Shown in pieces: positions 9,848-21,157 of a stretch of DNA of 64,000 bases. Both the position numbers and the translations under genes were made by a program. A model generated the notes under the pieces. The model was not told the origin of the DNA and did no database searches. It saw only the letters and a program-made list of their open reading frames with translations. The DNA is from an uncultured Pseudomonadota bacterium. Its GTDB lineage: Bacteria; Pseudomonadota; Gammaproteobacteria; Steroidobacterales; Steroidobacteraceae. The DNA is taken from positions 1 through 64,000 of the forward strand of contig CAIUGU010000038.1 of the NCBI GenBank assembly GCA_903898785.1. Reading direction: 5' to 3'. Within the stretch, counting starts at the first letter, position 1. The number at the start of each line of letters is the position of its first letter.

Positions 9848-10330
9848 CTAGTCGCGGAAGTTGTTGAACTGCACCGGCATGTCGAGCTTGCCCCCGCGGA
9901 CGAGGGCGATCGCGGTCTGCAGGTCGTCGCGATTCTTGCCTGTCACGCGGACCTTCTTGTCCTGGATGGCGGCCTGCACCTTCAGCTTCGATTCCTTGAT
10001 GAGCTTCTGGATCTTCTTCCCCAGCTCCGCTTCGACGCCCTGCCGCAACGTGATCGCCTGTTTCGCGGTCGCGAGGTTGATGACCGGATCGTCGATCTTG
10101 AGGCACGCAATATCGATGCCCCGCTTGGTCAGCCTGAGCTTCAGGATGTCGAGCAGCTGCTTGAGCTGGAAGTCCGCCTCCGCGACGAGCGTGATGACCT
10201 CCTTGGCGTGTTCGAAACGGCACTTGGTGCCCCGGAAGTCGAAGCGGGTTTCGAGTTCGCGGGTGGCCTGGTCGATGGCATTGGCCACCTCGTGCATGTC
10301 GAGTTCGGAAACAATGTCGAATGAAGGCAT
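9848..10330 (-). CDS. yajQ: YajQ-family nucleotide-binding protein
   Basis: 160 aa from MPSFDIVSELDMHEVANAIDQATRELETRFDFRGTKC; characteristic of YajQ. Confidence 0.93.
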   Translation of the reverse strand: MPSFDIVSELDMHEVANAIDQATRELETRFDFRGTKCRFEHAKEVITLVAEADFQLKQLLDILKLRLTKRGIDIACLKIDDPVINLATAKQAITLRQGVEAELGKKIQKLIKESKLKVQAAIQDKKVRVTGKNRDDLQTAIALVRGGKLDMPVQFNNFRD

Positions 10331-10557
10331 GACGGGGTCAACCTCACCATGGTGGAACGCTGCGCCGAAGCACACGCAAGTGCCCGATTGAACTGGAAAA
10401 GCGGACGATCACGGGCTGCGGCTGGGCGGCTATTCTGGCCGAATGCCGGCCGTTGTGAAACCTGCGCAAACCCCCTGTCGGGCAGCGCACTTGAATGGCA
10501 TGATGCGCACCCCCGCACCCATGCGGGCGCTTCGGAACCCCGCCGTTACGCCAGGCC

Positions 10558-11778
10558 ATGACTCAAGAGACTTCTTCCACCCCCCTGCCTACGAGGGTCG
10601 TCCTGCTGCTCGGCGCCATGATTGGTCTTGGCCCCTTGAGCATCGACATGTATTTGCCCTCGTTCCCGACCATCGAACGGGAGTTCGGCGCGGTGAGCGG
10701 GTCGTTGCAGCTCACGCTCGCCACCTATTTCGTCGGCCTGGCGGCGGGCCAGGCGTTCTATGGCCCGATCAGCGACCGCTTCGGCCGCAAGCCGCCGTTG
10801 TACTTCGGCCTGCTGCTGTTCCTGCTGGCAGCCGTGGGCTGCGCGCTCAGCTCGACCGTCACGCAACTCGCCACGTTCCGCCTGCTGCAGGGGCTCGGGG
10901 GCTGTGCCGCGATGGTGGTCACGATGGCGATCATCCGCGACTGCGCGACCGGCGCCGCTGCGGCCAGGCTGTTCTCGCGGCTCATCCTGGTGATGGGCAT
11001 CGCGCCCATCATCGCCCCGCTGGTGGGCGGCTGGCTGCTGACGCAGTTCGGCTGGCGCGCGATCTTCTTCCTGCTGGCTTCTGCCGGGACGCTTGCGCTC
11101 GTCGGCGTGCACTTCCTGCTGAAGGAGACCCGCGATCCCGCGCATGTCGTGCCGCTGAGCGTGCCCTCGGTGCTGAGGAGCTACGGCCAGCTGCTGACGG
11201 ACCGGTCGTTCGTGGGCTACGCACTCGTCGGCGCCACGGCCCTGACCGGCATGTTCGCGTACATCGCCGGGTCGCCGTTCGTGCTGATCGAGATCTACGG
11301 CGTCGAGGCGCAGAACTTCGGCTGGTTCTTCGGTGCGAACGCGGCCGGCTTCATCCTGGGCAGCCAGATCAACGGTCGACTGGTCGGGAGGTTCGGCGCG
11401 ACGCGTGTGCTCCACCGCGCCGTCGTGATCCCTGCCGTCGCTGGTGTCGGCCTGGCGGGCTTCGCGCTGGCGGGCTGGTTGCCGTTGTACGTGCTGTCGA
11501 TCGGTTTCTTTGCGTACGTCGGCAGCCTGGGCTACATCAACCCGAACTCGATGGCGCTGGCACTGGCGAAACAGGGCCATCGCGCCGGCACGGCGTCCGC
11601 GCTGTCAGGTTCTGCGCAGTTCGTCTTCGCAACGATCGTGGGCGTCATCATGAGCGCGTGGCACGACGGCACCGCATGGCCCCTGGCCTGTGTCATGGCC
11701 GTGTGCGGCGTCTCTGCGCTGGTTGCAGAGCGCGTGCTGACGGCTCCTTTCAGGGCCCCCGCCACCGCCACGAATTGA
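10558..11778 (+). CDS. Bcr/CflA-type MFS drug resistance transporter
   Basis: 406 aa; 12-TM pattern; [16 protein letters not shown] and [11 protein letters not shown] motifs. Confidence 0.88.
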   Translation: MTQETSSTPLPTRVVLLLGAMIGLGPLSIDMYLPSFPTIEREFGAVSGSLQLTLATYFVGLAAGQAFYGPISDRFGRKPPLYFGLLLFLLAAVGCALSSTVTQLATFRLLQGLGGCAAMVVTMAIIRDCATGAAAARLFSRLILVMGIAPIIAPLVGGWLLTQFGWRAIFFLLASAGTLALVGVHFLLKETRDPAHVVPLSVPSVLRSYGQLLTDRSFVGYALVGATALTGMFAYIAGSPFVLIEIYGVEAQNFGWFFGANAAGFILGSQINGRLVGRFGATRVLHRAVVIPAVAGVGLAGFALAGWLPLYVLSIGFFAYVGSLGYINPNSMALALAKQGHRAGTASALSGSAQFVFATIVGVIMSAWHDGTAWPLACVMAVCGVSALVAERVLTAPFRAPATATN

Positions 11779-11848
11779 CCGTACTCGCTGTTTAAATTGC
11801 TCGGGCCGGCCCCATGTCGGCCTCTCTTCCTTGCTGACCGGACAAACG

Positions 11849-13450
11849 ATGCTCTCCACTTCCAATATCTCCATCCAGTTCGGCGCGAAGCCGCTGTTCG
11901 AGAACGTGACCGTCAAGTTCTCCGACGGCAACCACTATGGCCTGATCGGCGCGAACGGCTGCGGCAAGTCCACGCTCATGAAGATCCTGGGCGGCGAGCT
12001 CGAGCAGAGTTCCGGCGAGGTGATGCTGCAGACGGGCATGCGGCTCGGCAAGCTGAACCAGAACCAGTTCGGCTACGAGGACCAGCGCGTCATCGACGTC
12101 GTCATGCAGGGCCACGTCGAGATGTGGAAGGCGATGACCGAGCGCGATGCGATCTACGCGAACCCCGAGTCCACCGACGACGACTACATCCGCGCAGCCG
12201 ATCTCGAGGCCAAGTTTGCCGAGTACGGCGGCTACAACGCGGAGGCGCGCGCGGCCAGCATCCTGTCGTCCGCCGGCATCGAGGAGAAATACCACAATGG
12301 CCCGATGCGGGAAGTGGCGCCCGGCTGGAAGTTGCGTGTGTTGCTTGCCCAGGCGCTGTTCTCGCAGCCCGACGTGCTGCTGCTCGACGAACCGACCAAC
12401 AACCTCGACATCAACTCGATCCGCTCGCTCGAGGGCGAACTCAACAATTACGACGCGACGATGGTGATCATCAGCCACGATCGCCACTTCCTGAACCAGG
12501 TCTGCACGCACATGGCGGACCTCGACTACGGCCAGCTCAAGATCTATCCCGGCAACTACGACGACTTCATGCTCGCATCGGTGCAGGCGCGGCAGCGCGT
12601 GGAGTCTGCCAACGCCAAAGCCAAGGACCGGATCTCGGACCTGCAGGAGTTCGTCCGCCGCTTCTCCGCCAATGCGTCGAAGGCACGCCAGGCCACGTCG
12701 CGCCGCAAGCAGATCGAGAAGATCAAGATCGAGGAGATGAAGCCCTCGTCGCGCGTGAGTCCGTACATCCGCTTCGAGCAGGCGAAGAAGCTGTATCGCA
12801 ACGCCGTGTCCGTCGAAGGCTTGGGCTTCACGTATCCCGATTCGGATGCGCAGGTGCTGAAGAACGTCAATATCGAGGTCGAGGCGGGCGAGCGCATCGC
12901 CATCATCGGCGCCAACGGCATCGGCAAAACGACGCTGATCCGCTGCCTTGCGGGTGACCTGAAGCCCACCAAGGGCACCGTCTCCTGGGTCGAGAACGCG
13001 ATGCTCGGCTACATGCCGCAGGATCCGCAGGCGGAGTTCGCGAAGAAAGTGGACCTGTTCACGTGGATGAGCGACTGGCAGACGCCGAGCGACGACCAGA
13101 TCGTCCGCGCCACGCTCGGCCGCATGCTGTTCTCCGGCGATGAGATGAAAAAGATGGTCACGGTGCTGTCGGGCGGCGAGAAGGGCCGCATGATCTACGG
13201 CAAGCTCACGCTGACGAAGCCGAACGTGCTGCTGATGGACGAGCCCACCAACCACATGGACATGGAGACCATCGAGGCCTTGCAGATCGGCCTCGAGAAG
13301 TACCCCGGCACGCTGATCTTCGTCTCCCACGATCGCGAGTTCGTCGGCGGCCTCGCCACGCGCATCCTCGAAGTCCGCGCCGGCGGCAGCGTGGTCGACT
13401 TCCGCGGCACGTACGACGAGTACCTCGAGGCGAATGTGGCCAAGGCATAA
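11849..13450 (+). CDS. ABC-F family ATP-binding protein (YbiT-like)
   Basis: Two Walker A ([18 protein letters not shown]); [11 protein letters not shown] and [11 protein letters not shown]; no TM. Confidence 0.9.
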   Translation: MLSTSNISIQFGAKPLFENVTVKFSDGNHYGLIGANGCGKSTLMKILGGELEQSSGEVMLQTGMRLGKLNQNQFGYEDQRVIDVVMQGHVEMWKAMTERDAIYANPESTDDDYIRAADLEAKFAEYGGYNAEARAASILSSAGIEEKYHNGPMREVAPGWKLRVLLAQALFSQPDVLLLDEPTNNLDINSIRSLEGELNNYDATMVIISHDRHFLNQVCTHMADLDYGQLKIYPGNYDDFMLASVQARQRVESANAKAKDRISDLQEFVRRFSANASKARQATSRRKQIEKIKIEEMKPSSRVSPYIRFEQAKKLYRNAVSVEGLGFTYPDSDAQVLKNVNIEVEAGERIAIIGANGIGKTTLIRCLAGDLKPTKGTVSWVENAMLGYMPQDPQAEFAKKVDLFTWMSDWQTPSDDQIVRATLGRMLFSGDEMKKMVTVLSGGEKGRMIYGKLTLTKPNVLLMDEPTNHMDMETIEALQIGLEKYPGTLIFVSHDREFVGGLATRILEVRAGGSVVDFRGTYDEYLEANVAKA

Positions 13451-13675
13451 ACCGGCCGACTCTGTCGGCAAGGGGGCCTGCCGGCAAGTGGGCCGACTCT
13501 GTCGGCAGGTAGGCCTGCCGGCAGGTCAGAGCTGATCATCCGGTAGCGAAGCGTCGTTGAGCGTCTGGTTCTCGCGCAGAGCCATGGGAAGCTACTGAGC
13601 CTCTGGCTTGCCGGAGGCCTACTTGGCGCACGCCCTACCTGCCGGCAGGCCCCCTTGCCGGCAAGGCCGGCCGGT
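13451..13675. repeat. Intergenic inverted repeat family, copy A
   Basis: AAGGGGGCCTGCCGGCA (13470-13486) exact inverse of 13640-13656; outer ACCGGCC/GGCCGGT; two GCCGA-CTCTG-TCGGC unit hairpins. Confidence 0.85.
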
Positions 13676-13691
13676 CACCTCATTTATCGCG

Positions 13692-13728
13692 ATAGCCATT
13701 CCCTATCGCTCCCATCGTAACCATTTAC
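13692..13728 (+). promoter_or_regulatory. Putative OxyR binding site upstream of ahpC
   Basis: ATAG-N7-CTAT-N7-ATCG-N7-TTAC, matching the ATAG-N7-CTAT-N7-ATAG-N7-CTAT OxyR pattern with an exact first half. Confidence 0.65.
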
Positions 13729-13793
13729 TTCCTAAATGGTGCGCCGCCACCTAGCATGGCCCCCGTCCCAAACACTGCTCGAGGAATTCCGCT

Positions 13794-14357
13794 ATGTCGC
13801 TGATCAATACTGAAGTCAAACCGTTCAAGGCCAATGCCTACCATAACGGCCAGTTCGTGACCGTCACGAACGAGGACCTGAAGGGCAAGTGGTCCGTGTT
13901 CGTGTTCTATCCCGCCGACTTCACGTTCGTGTGCCCGACGGAACTGGGCGACCTCGCCGACAACTACGCCGAATTCAAGAAGCTGGGCGTGGAGATCTAC
14001 GGCGTGTCGACCGACACCCACTTCACGCACAAGGCGTGGCACGACACGTCGGACACGATCAAGAAGGTGCAGTACCCGCTGGTCGCCGACCCGACCGGCC
14101 TGCTGTCCCGCAATTTCGAGGTAATAATCGAGGAAGAAGGCCTCGCGCTGCGCGGCACGTTCGTCATCAACCCGGAAGGCAAGATCAAGATCATCGAGGT
14201 GCACGACAACGGCATCGGCCGCGATGCGAAGGAGCTGCTGCGCAAGGTGCAGGCGGCGCAGTACGTCGCGTCGCATCCGGGTGAAGTCTGCCCGGCCAAG
14301 TGGACGCCCGGTGCGGCCACGCTGGCGCCGTCGCTCGACCTGGTCGGCAAGATCTGA
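13794..14357 (+). CDS. ahpC: Alkyl hydroperoxide reductase subunit C (peroxiredoxin)
   Basis: 187 aa; [19 protein letters not shown] and [10 protein letters not shown]. Confidence 0.97.
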   Translation: MSLINTEVKPFKANAYHNGQFVTVTNEDLKGKWSVFVFYPADFTFVCPTELGDLADNYAEFKKLGVEIYGVSTDTHFTHKAWHDTSDTIKKVQYPLVADPTGLLSRNFEVIIEEEGLALRGTFVINPEGKIKIIEVHDNGIGRDAKELLRKVQAAQYVASHPGEVCPAKWTPGAATLAPSLDLVGKI

Positions 14358-14449
14358 TCGATCGCTCTCACTGGGTCCTTGAAGGGCCGCGCCGGCAAGC
14401 CAGGGCTTGACGGCGCGGTCCACCCCCCGCGAAGACACAGGATAAATCC

Positions 14450-16012
14450 ATGCTCGATGCGAACCTGAAGACGCAGTTGAAGGCCTATCTCGAACGGGTC
14501 TCGCAGCCCATCGAACTCATCGCTTCGGTGGATGACGGCAGCGCGTCGCTGGAAACGCTCGAGTTGCTTAACGACATCGCCGGTCTGTCCGGGCTCATCA
14601 CGGTGCAGGTGCGCCGCGACGATGCCGAGCGGAAGCCGTCGTTCTCGGTCGGTGCGCCGGGCGGGGCACCGCGCATCCGCTTCGCGGGACTGCCGATGGG
14701 GCATGAATTCACGTCGCTGGTGCTCGCGTTGCTGCAGACCGGCGGCTATCCGCCCAAGGCCGAGCAGGACGTGCTCGACCAGATCCGTGCGCTCGACGGC
14801 GAATTCGTCTTCGAGACCTACATTTCCCTGACCTGCCAGAATTGTCCTGACGTCGTGCAGGCCTTGAACCTCATGGCAGTGCTCAACCCGAGCATCCGCC
14901 ACACGATGATCGATGGCGCGCTGTTCCAGGACGAAGTGAACCAGCGCCAGATCATGGCGGTGCCGACTGTTTTCCTGAACGGCGTGTCCTTCGGCCAGGG
15001 CCGCATGGGACTCGAAGAGATCGTCGCGAAGCTGGATACCGGTGCCGTGAAGCGCGACGCGGAGAAGGTGAGCGCCAGGGCACCTTTCGATGTCCTCGTC
15101 GTGGGCGGCGGCCCTGCCGGCGCAGCTGCGGCGATCTACGCCGCGCGCAAAGGCATCCGCACGGGCGTTGCGTCAGAGCGCTTCGGCGGCCAGGTACTCG
15201 ACACGATGGCCATCGAGAACTTCATCTCCGTGCAGGAGACGGAAGGACCCAAGCTCGCGATGGCGCTCGAGCAGCACGTGAAGTCCTACGACGTGGATAT
15301 CATGAACCTGCAGCGCGCGGTCGCGTTGATCCCGGGCGATCTCATCGAGGTCCGGTTCGAGAGCGGCGCGTCGGTCAGGTCGAAGTCCGTGATCCTCGCC
15401 ACCGGTGCCAGGTGGCGCGAGATCAACGTGCCCGGCGAGAAGGAGTACCGTAATCGCGGCGTGGCGTACTGCCCGCACTGCGATGGCCCGCTGTTCAAGG
15501 GCAAGCATGTCGCCGTGATCGGCGGCGGCAACTCAGGCGTGGAAGCCGCCATCGACCTCGCCGGCGTGGTGAGCCAGGTGACGCTGATCGAGTACGACGC
15601 GCAACTCCGGGCCGACGCGGTCCTCACGCGCAAGCTGCACAGCCTGGCCAATGTCACCGTCATCACCAGCGCCCAGACCACCGAGATCACGGGCGACGGC
15701 CAGCGCGTGAACGCGCTGCACTACAAGGATCGCCAGTCCGGCACCGTCAACAAGGTGGACCTCGCGGGCGTCTTCATCCAGATCGGCCTCGTCCCGAACA
15801 CCGATTGGCTGAAGGGCGTCGTGAAGCTGTCCCCGCGAGGCGAAATCGAAGTCGATGCCCGCGGCCAGACGTCAGTCCCCGGCGTTTTCGCCGCCGGCGA
15901 CTGCACCACCGTGCCCTTCAAGCAGATCATCATCGCGATGGGGGACGGCGCCAAGGCGTCGCTTGGAGCGTTCGATCATCTGATCAGGAGTCCGGTGTCG
16001 ATGGCGGCCTAG
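14450..16012 (+). CDS. ahpF: Alkyl hydroperoxide reductase subunit F
   Basis: 520 aa; thioredoxin-like N domain ([13 protein letters not shown]), FAD motif [22 protein letters not shown]. Confidence 0.95.
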   Translation: MLDANLKTQLKAYLERVSQPIELIASVDDGSASLETLELLNDIAGLSGLITVQVRRDDAERKPSFSVGAPGGAPRIRFAGLPMGHEFTSLVLALLQTGGYPPKAEQDVLDQIRALDGEFVFETYISLTCQNCPDVVQALNLMAVLNPSIRHTMIDGALFQDEVNQRQIMAVPTVFLNGVSFGQGRMGLEEIVAKLDTGAVKRDAEKVSARAPFDVLVVGGGPAGAAAAIYAARKGIRTGVASERFGGQVLDTMAIENFISVQETEGPKLAMALEQHVKSYDVDIMNLQRAVALIPGDLIEVRFESGASVRSKSVILATGARWREINVPGEKEYRNRGVAYCPHCDGPLFKGKHVAVIGGGNSGVEAAIDLAGVVSQVTLIEYDAQLRADAVLTRKLHSLANVTVITSAQTTEITGDGQRVNALHYKDRQSGTVNKVDLAGVFIQIGLVPNTDWLKGVVKLSPRGEIEVDARGQTSVPGVFAAGDCTTVPFKQIIIAMGDGAKASLGAFDHLIRSPVSMAA

Positions 16013-16030
16013 CGGACGCGGAGGAGTAAG

Positions 16031-16210
16031 CCGGCTGACTTCGTCAGCAAATGGCCTCCGTCGAATGGCCAACTCTGTTGGCAAATGGACTACCGTCAGG
16101 CCAGAAAGGGCATTCAGACCAAGCGCGATTTGACCTCTGGCCTGCCGACAGGCCATTTGCTGACGAAGTCAGCCATTCGCCGGAGGCCATTTGCCAACGA
16201 AGTTGGCCGG
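16031..16210. repeat. Intergenic inverted repeat family, copy B
   Basis: Four unit hairpins; GCTGACTTCGTCAGCAAATGGCCT (16034-16057) is the exact inverse of 16150-16173; outer CCGGC...GGCCGG. Confidence 0.87.
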
Positions 16211-16250
16211 TTGCGCCTATGCCGCTGCCAGCGGAGTTCGCCGGTCGCTC

Positions 16251-17012
16251 CTATCCGGCTTGGTCGCGGCACGCGACGTCGATCGTCGCCCCCGTCGTTC
16301 TGTCCGCCTCGTCTGAAATCAGCCACAGGATCTGCTTCGCGGCTTCGTCTGCGTACGTGCCGAGGTCCATGGCCATGGGGCCGACGGCGCGGTCGGCGCG
16401 GTTCGCCAGACCGCCGCTCCAGTTCGTGACTCGGGGTGCGGAGGGCCTTACGGCGTTGACGCGAATGCCATCGACTTGCAGCCCCTTCGCGAGCGTCGTG
16501 GTCAGCGCGTCGCGAGCGGCGTCGAGCACCGCTTCTTCGACGGACTGTACCCCGCCCACCGAGCGTAGCGCCTGCGGCGTGACGAACACGATCGAGCCGC
16601 CTTGCGCGCCACGCCGGACCGACATGCGATGCACAGCCTCACGCGCGCACAGCAGGCTCCCGAGTACTGAGGTATCGAGCTGCTGTCCGGCGCGCCGTCC
16701 ATCAAAATGCTCGATCGGCAAGCGAGTCGGAGGCGTTCTGGCGTTGCATACAACCGCGGTGACGGCGCCGAGCGCAGCGTCGCACTCCGCGAACAACCGT
16801 GTGACTTCCGCCTCCCTGCCGACATCCGCGCGGCAGGCATGGACGATGCCACCCCCGTCCCGAATGTCCTGGCTGAGCGCAGTCGCCGTCTTGTCGTCCT
16901 GCAGGTAGTTGATGCAGACAGCGAACCCGTGCGCTGCTGCGAGTCGCGCGGTCGCTGCACCGACCCCTCGCGTGCCGCCGGTGACCAGCAAGACCTCGTT
17001 CGCCTTGTTCAT
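16251..17012 (-). CDS. SDR-family protein with apparently lost catalytic residues
   Basis: 253 aa from MNKANEVLLVTGGTRGVGAATA; TGxxxGxG retained; YxxxK position reads EAVLD. Confidence 0.85.
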   Translation of the reverse strand: MNKANEVLLVTGGTRGVGAATARLAAAHGFAVCINYLQDDKTATALSQDIRDGGGIVHACRADVGREAEVTRLFAECDAALGAVTAVVCNARTPPTRLPIEHFDGRRAGQQLDTSVLGSLLCAREAVHRMSVRRGAQGGSIVFVTPQALRSVGGVQSVEEAVLDAARDALTTTLAKGLQVDGIRVNAVRPSAPRVTNWSGGLANRADRAVGPMAMDLGTYADEAAKQILWLISDEADRTTGATIDVACRDQAG

Positions 17013-17169
17013 GACGGGAAGCGTAGCAGGTACGCGAACACCGGCGGAGCCCCAGGCATTGCGGCGATTGCGTAAGGGGTTCGGCAACCAACGCTATCGC
17101 CTTGGCCCACATCAAGCGCAAAGTATGCTGTCCGTCCCCAGGAACGAAACCCCACCAGGAGGGTGTCCC

Positions 17170-17367
17170 ATGAATGCCAATGTAGGAAGTGCCGACCGCG
17201 TCGTTCGCGTCATCATCGGCCTCGTCATCTTGAGCTATCTGTTCATCGGCGAAGGCAGCGCCCGCTACTTCGGCCTCATCGGCCTCGTGCCGCTGCTCAC
17301 GGCTGCGATGGGCTATTGCCCGCTGTACAGCATCATCGGGCTGAATACGTGTGGGGTGAAGAGGTAG
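17170..17367 (+). CDS. DUF2892-family small membrane protein
   Basis: 65 aa MNANVGSADRVVRVIIGLVIL...CPLYSIIGLNTC; upstream AGGAGG-type SD. Confidence 0.85.
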   Translation: MNANVGSADRVVRVIIGLVILSYLFIGEGSARYFGLIGLVPLLTAAMGYCPLYSIIGLNTCGVKR

Positions 17368-17375
17368 CGGCAGCT

Positions 17376-17407
17376 GGCGAACCGGCTGGCGTTGTCAGCC
17401 GTTCGCC
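17376..17407. terminator. Hairpin between convergent genes, possible bidirectional terminator
   Basis: GGCGAACCGGCTG / CAGCCGTTCGCC stem with one bulged C; no clear T tract. Confidence 0.45.
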
Positions 17408-17411
17408 CCGT

Positions 17412-18785
17412 TCAGATCAGGAATCCCAGGTCCCGGGTCGCGAAATTGCCGAGGCTGGGCGCGATGTAGTTCAGGTTCTGCTCTGATACGCCGAACCATC
17501 TCGCGAGCGTCGCTGCATACTGATCGGCAGAAGTGGTGGGTATCATGCGGCCCGCGCCTACGTCGTCCGGGCCGTTGATCTCGAGCCGCGGGTAGGTTCC
17601 GTACAGGGTGCGGCCTCTGACAGCGTCGCCCATCACCAGCTGGATGCCGCCCCAGGCGTGGTCCGTGCCGTCGCCATTCGAGGTGAGCGTGCGGCCGAAG
17701 TCCGATTCCGTGAAGGTAGTGACCGCATTTGCGACCCCGAGCTCGACGGTGGCATCGTAGAACGCCCTCAGCGAGCTACTCACGTTGCCGAGCAGCCCTG
17801 GCTGGTCGGCCAGTTGATCATCATGGGTATCGAAGCCCCCCGTTGAGACCAGGAAGATCTGGCGAGACATGCCAAGCTGGCTACGCATGGCAATCAGCTT
17901 GGCGACGGTACGCAACTGCGTAGAGAGCGGGGAGAGAGCGGTGACCGGATTGTCTGGCAAGGCTACGAGAGGCGGCGCCGCAGTCAGCGCCTGATTGACC
18001 CTGTCCGAGAACTGCACCGCACGCCGATGGACCTCGGCAAAGCCGCGCTCGTACACCGTGTCGAAACTGGCTCCCGCGATGCTCTCGAACGCGCGGCGCC
18101 GGGCGAGCGTGCTCCCGCTCGTGCCGAACCCCCTAAAGGCGACTGCACCATTCGCTCCCATGATGTAGGGAACGGTCGTGTTGCCTGCCTGCAGCAGCAC
18201 TTGGCCGGCGAGCGACGCATTGAGCGCCAGCTGCTGGCCGGTGACTCGTTGCGCCATCACATCCGCGATCCGTCCCGCCCAGCCCGACTTGAGGACGCCC
18301 CGGCCTTTCAGCGACTGCCACTGGTCCTGCTGGTCGTTGTGCGAGAACAGCTGCGGCGGCAACGGCACGGACTTGTCCAGATACTGGGTCTTGGTCGTCG
18401 GCGCGATCAGCGGGCCGACATTGGCAACCACCGCGCAACGAGACTGCTCGAACAGACTGGCGAGGCCGCCCATCGACGGATGGAAGCCGTACGCGGCGCC
18501 ATCCGGCACGAGGGGATTGATCGGGATCAGCTGATCCTGCGCGATGGCGAGGTTCTGGCGTGAAGCCGCATAGGCAGCGTACTCCGCCGTGCTGCGGGGT
18601 ACGACGACGTTGAACGAATCGTTGCCGCCAAACAGGAACACGCAGACCAGCGCCTTGTAGTCCGTGAAGGGGCCACCGGTTTCGAAGGTCTGCGCCATCA
18701 CTGCTTGCGGCGTCCTACCGAACGCATACGCAAGGCCACCGGCGGCGGCGGCACGGAGGAAACGACGGCGATTGATGCGGTTCAC
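17412..18785 (-). CDS. DUF1501 domain-containing protein
   Basis: 457 aa; Tat-like N-terminus NRRRFLRAAAAGGLAYAFG; paired with DUF1800 gene. Confidence 0.88.
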   Translation of the reverse strand: MNRINRRRFLRAAAAGGLAYAFGRTPQAVMAQTFETGGPFTDYKALVCVFLFGGNDSFNVVVPRSTAEYAAYAASRQNLAIAQDQLIPINPLVPDGAAYGFHPSMGGLASLFEQSRCAVVANVGPLIAPTTKTQYLDKSVPLPPQLFSHNDQQDQWQSLKGRGVLKSGWAGRIADVMAQRVTGQQLALNASLAGQVLLQAGNTTVPYIMGANGAVAFRGFGTSGSTLARRRAFESIAGASFDTVYERGFAEVHRRAVQFSDRVNQALTAAPPLVALPDNPVTALSPLSTQLRTVAKLIAMRSQLGMSRQIFLVSTGGFDTHDDQLADQPGLLGNVSSSLRAFYDATVELGVANAVTTFTESDFGRTLTSNGDGTDHAWGGIQLVMGDAVRGRTLYGTYPRLEINGPDDVGAGRMIPTTSADQYAATLARWFGVSEQNLNYIAPSLGNFATRDLGFLI

Positions 18786-18802
18786 GATGTCTCCTCGATG
18801 CT

Positions 18803-20530
18803 TCAGCGCTGCAATGCGAAGTCAGGCGACGTCGCAATGAGATACAAAGCCTCCGCCACACGTTGCTGGGCGCTGTTGACGGGCACGATGTCCACCATGC
18901 CCCGGGCCTGCGTCCGTAGCGTGGCCGATATCTGGCCGGCCAGCAGGCGTTCCGCGATGCGCGTGACGAGCGCATCGGAATTGGCTGCCAGCGCGAGCTC
19001 GGACGAGGTGTCGAGCACGATCGTGTCGGGCCCCAGCGCCGCGCAACCGGTAACGGGAGTGGGCACGTAGCAGAAGGACTGTGTGTACAGATAGTTGGTG
19101 ACCTGGGTGTTCAGGTACTCGGTGGCCAGCTGCAGTTCCGGGGCAACCAGCCCCTGCGTGCTGATCTCGCCCGGCGGTGCATAGAACGGACTGAAGAAGT
19201 TGAACACGGAGGGCGAGTTGAGGGGCGCCTGTCCGAACGACGTCGTGAGCTGCTGGGGCGTGATGAAGTAGCGGCCGCTTGCGGCCTGGGCGTTGTAGGC
19301 GCGCAGCACCTGCGTCAGCCTCAACAGCGGCTCCTTGAGCTTGCCTGCCGTAGTAGAGGCGGGGGCGTTGCGTGCTTCGCTATCGAGAAGGATGGCCTTC
19401 ACGACGGCGCCCAGGTTGCCCCGCTGCCCGGTGCCGTCATTATTGAAGACGCGGGCGATGCGCTCGACATACTGGGGCGAAGGATTGCTGGTGACGAGCT
19501 TCTGAATGAGCTGCTTGCCGATGAAGGGGCCGACATTCGGGTGATTGACGATGTTGTCGAGCGCTGCCGCCAGGTCCTGAGCCGGAGTCTGGCCTGCGGG
19601 CAGAGTGACCGGCACACCGTTCACTGGCAACAGACGCTTGCTTCCTGTCGAGTGCTGCTCCGGATAGGCCTGCATGGGCAGGATCTGATTCTGCAGGGTG
19701 CGTCGCGCCTGCGCGAAGCTGGCGGCTCCCGCATAGTTCCATCCCGTAAAGACGTTGGCGAACCCTTCGATGGTCTCCTGGCTGTAGGTTGGCAGCGGTT
19801 GATCCTGCGCGTCGCGCCGGGTGCTGCCGTCAATATTGAGCTCCACCAGGCCGACCGTGAACAGCTGCATCAGCTCGCGCGCATAGTTCTCGTCCGGCCG
19901 GATGTTGAGCGCCGTGTTCGGCCTCTGGTTCCCGAGCATGGACAGGTAGACGCCCATCGCCGGATGCAGCGTGACGTCCTGGATCAGGGCGCGGAAGCTC
20001 CCGAAGGCATCGCGCGCCAGCATGTCGTGGTAGTCCGCCAGCGCGTGCGGCATGTTCACCAGCGTGCTTGCCTGCGAAACGACCATGATCTCGGACAGTG
20101 CAAAGGCAACCCTTTGCCGAAGCTGGTCAGGTCCCCGCACTGCGTTGCGCATCCAGGCATCGGTGCGATCGCCGTTCAGCGAACCAATCATCTGCGCAGG
20201 GTTCGTCAGGAGAAGATAGGCAGCCTGCACAACGGGCAGTTGCACGGAGGCGGGTTGGGCGAGTTGCTGGTCGATCCAGGCGCTGTAACCCAGAGCGGCC
20301 ACTGCCGTGGCATCTGCTTCCGTGGCGCCGAACGTGGCCTGGTTGAGGAAGCGGTAGGCTTCGGGCTTGGTGGCGAACGATACGGTTGGAGGTGTGGTCG
20401 TCGCAGGCGCAGGTGCGGTATCACCACCACCGCCACAGGCCGCTGTCAGCGCAAGTAGTGCTGCAATGCCGCATGAAAGGCCCTGCCGAAAACGCGTGCC
20501 CCACGGGGCTGCGGGTAGTACGAGAGTCAT
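18803..20530 (-). CDS. DUF1800 domain-containing protein
   Basis: 575 aa; lipoprotein-like N-terminus; RFLNQATFGAT, ENYARELMQLFTVG. Confidence 0.88.
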   Translation of the reverse strand: MTLVLPAAPWGTRFRQGLSCGIAALLALTAACGGGGDTAPAPATTTPPTVSFATKPEAYRFLNQATFGATEADATAVAALGYSAWIDQQLAQPASVQLPVVQAAYLLLTNPAQMIGSLNGDRTDAWMRNAVRGPDQLRQRVAFALSEIMVVSQASTLVNMPHALADYHDMLARDAFGSFRALIQDVTLHPAMGVYLSMLGNQRPNTALNIRPDENYARELMQLFTVGLVELNIDGSTRRDAQDQPLPTYSQETIEGFANVFTGWNYAGAASFAQARRTLQNQILPMQAYPEQHSTGSKRLLPVNGVPVTLPAGQTPAQDLAAALDNIVNHPNVGPFIGKQLIQKLVTSNPSPQYVERIARVFNNDGTGQRGNLGAVVKAILLDSEARNAPASTTAGKLKEPLLRLTQVLRAYNAQAASGRYFITPQQLTTSFGQAPLNSPSVFNFFSPFYAPPGEISTQGLVAPELQLATEYLNTQVTNYLYTQSFCYVPTPVTGCAALGPDTIVLDTSSELALAANSDALVTRIAERLLAGQISATLRTQARGMVDIVPVNSAQQRVAEALYLIATSPDFALQR

Positions 20531-20706
20531 GGCTTCCCTCGCCGAGTGCGCTGTTGTTCTGGTTTGACAGACTGATACTAACGGTAAACACGGCCAGGCG
20601 TTGACACGGAGGAGGCACGTGGGAGCCCACCGGCCAGCTTCGTCGGTTTACGCCCTGGCCGCAGGGTGCAGGGTGCTGGCTGCAAACGGTGCCCAGAAGA
20701 ATGAGC

Positions 20707-20872
20707 GACCGGCCGACTCTGTCGGCGAGGGGGCCTACCGGCGAATGGCCTTTCGGCGGGTCAGAGGCAAGACCACAGTCCCATTGTCTTCACTCTGGCT
20801 CGACGGCAGTCCGTTCGCCAACGGAGTTGGCCACTCGCCGGTAGGCCCCCTCGCCGACAGAGTCGGCCTGTC
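20707..20872. repeat. Intergenic inverted repeat family, copy C
   Basis: 34-bp perfect inverted repeat 20711-20744 vs 20835-20868 (GGCCGACTCTGTCGGCGAGGGGGCCTACCGGCGA); three unit hairpins. Confidence 0.92.
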
Positions 20873-21126
20873 TATTCCTCCTCGGGCGCCAGCCCGCGAT
20901 GGCTCCCATCACACAGCGGCGCCGTGGCCGTGTGCTTGCACGCGCAGAACCAGACCTGTCCGGTCTGCTCGGCGACGTACTTCAGGGGCTTGAACTGCGT
21001 GGGGTTGTGGGTGCCGTCGCAGAAGGGCTGGCGGGTGCTGCGGCCGCAGGTGCACCACCAGTAGGTACGGCCTGCGACGACGTCCACGCCGATCGGGCTG
21101 CGGTCTGCAATCACGGGGTCGGTCAT
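20872..21126 (-). CDS. CDGSH iron-sulfur domain protein
   Basis: 84 aa from MTDPVIADRSPIG; CTCGRSTRQPFCDGTH and CACKHTATAPLCDGSH. Confidence 0.92.
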   Translation of the reverse strand: MTDPVIADRSPIGVDVVAGRTYWWCTCGRSTRQPFCDGTHNPTQFKPLKYVAEQTGQVWFCACKHTATAPLCDGSHRGLAPEEE

Positions 21127-21157
21127 TCCGGTTCTTCTTGTCGTGACGGTCGAGCGT

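Noticed and set aside
11792-13471. 559-aa minus-strand ORF
   Set aside because: Shadow of the ABC-F gene.
20630-20660. Possible extra repeat unit CCGGCCAGCTTCGTCGGTTT near copy C
   Set aside because: Only partial similarity and stem imperfect; not counted as a copy.
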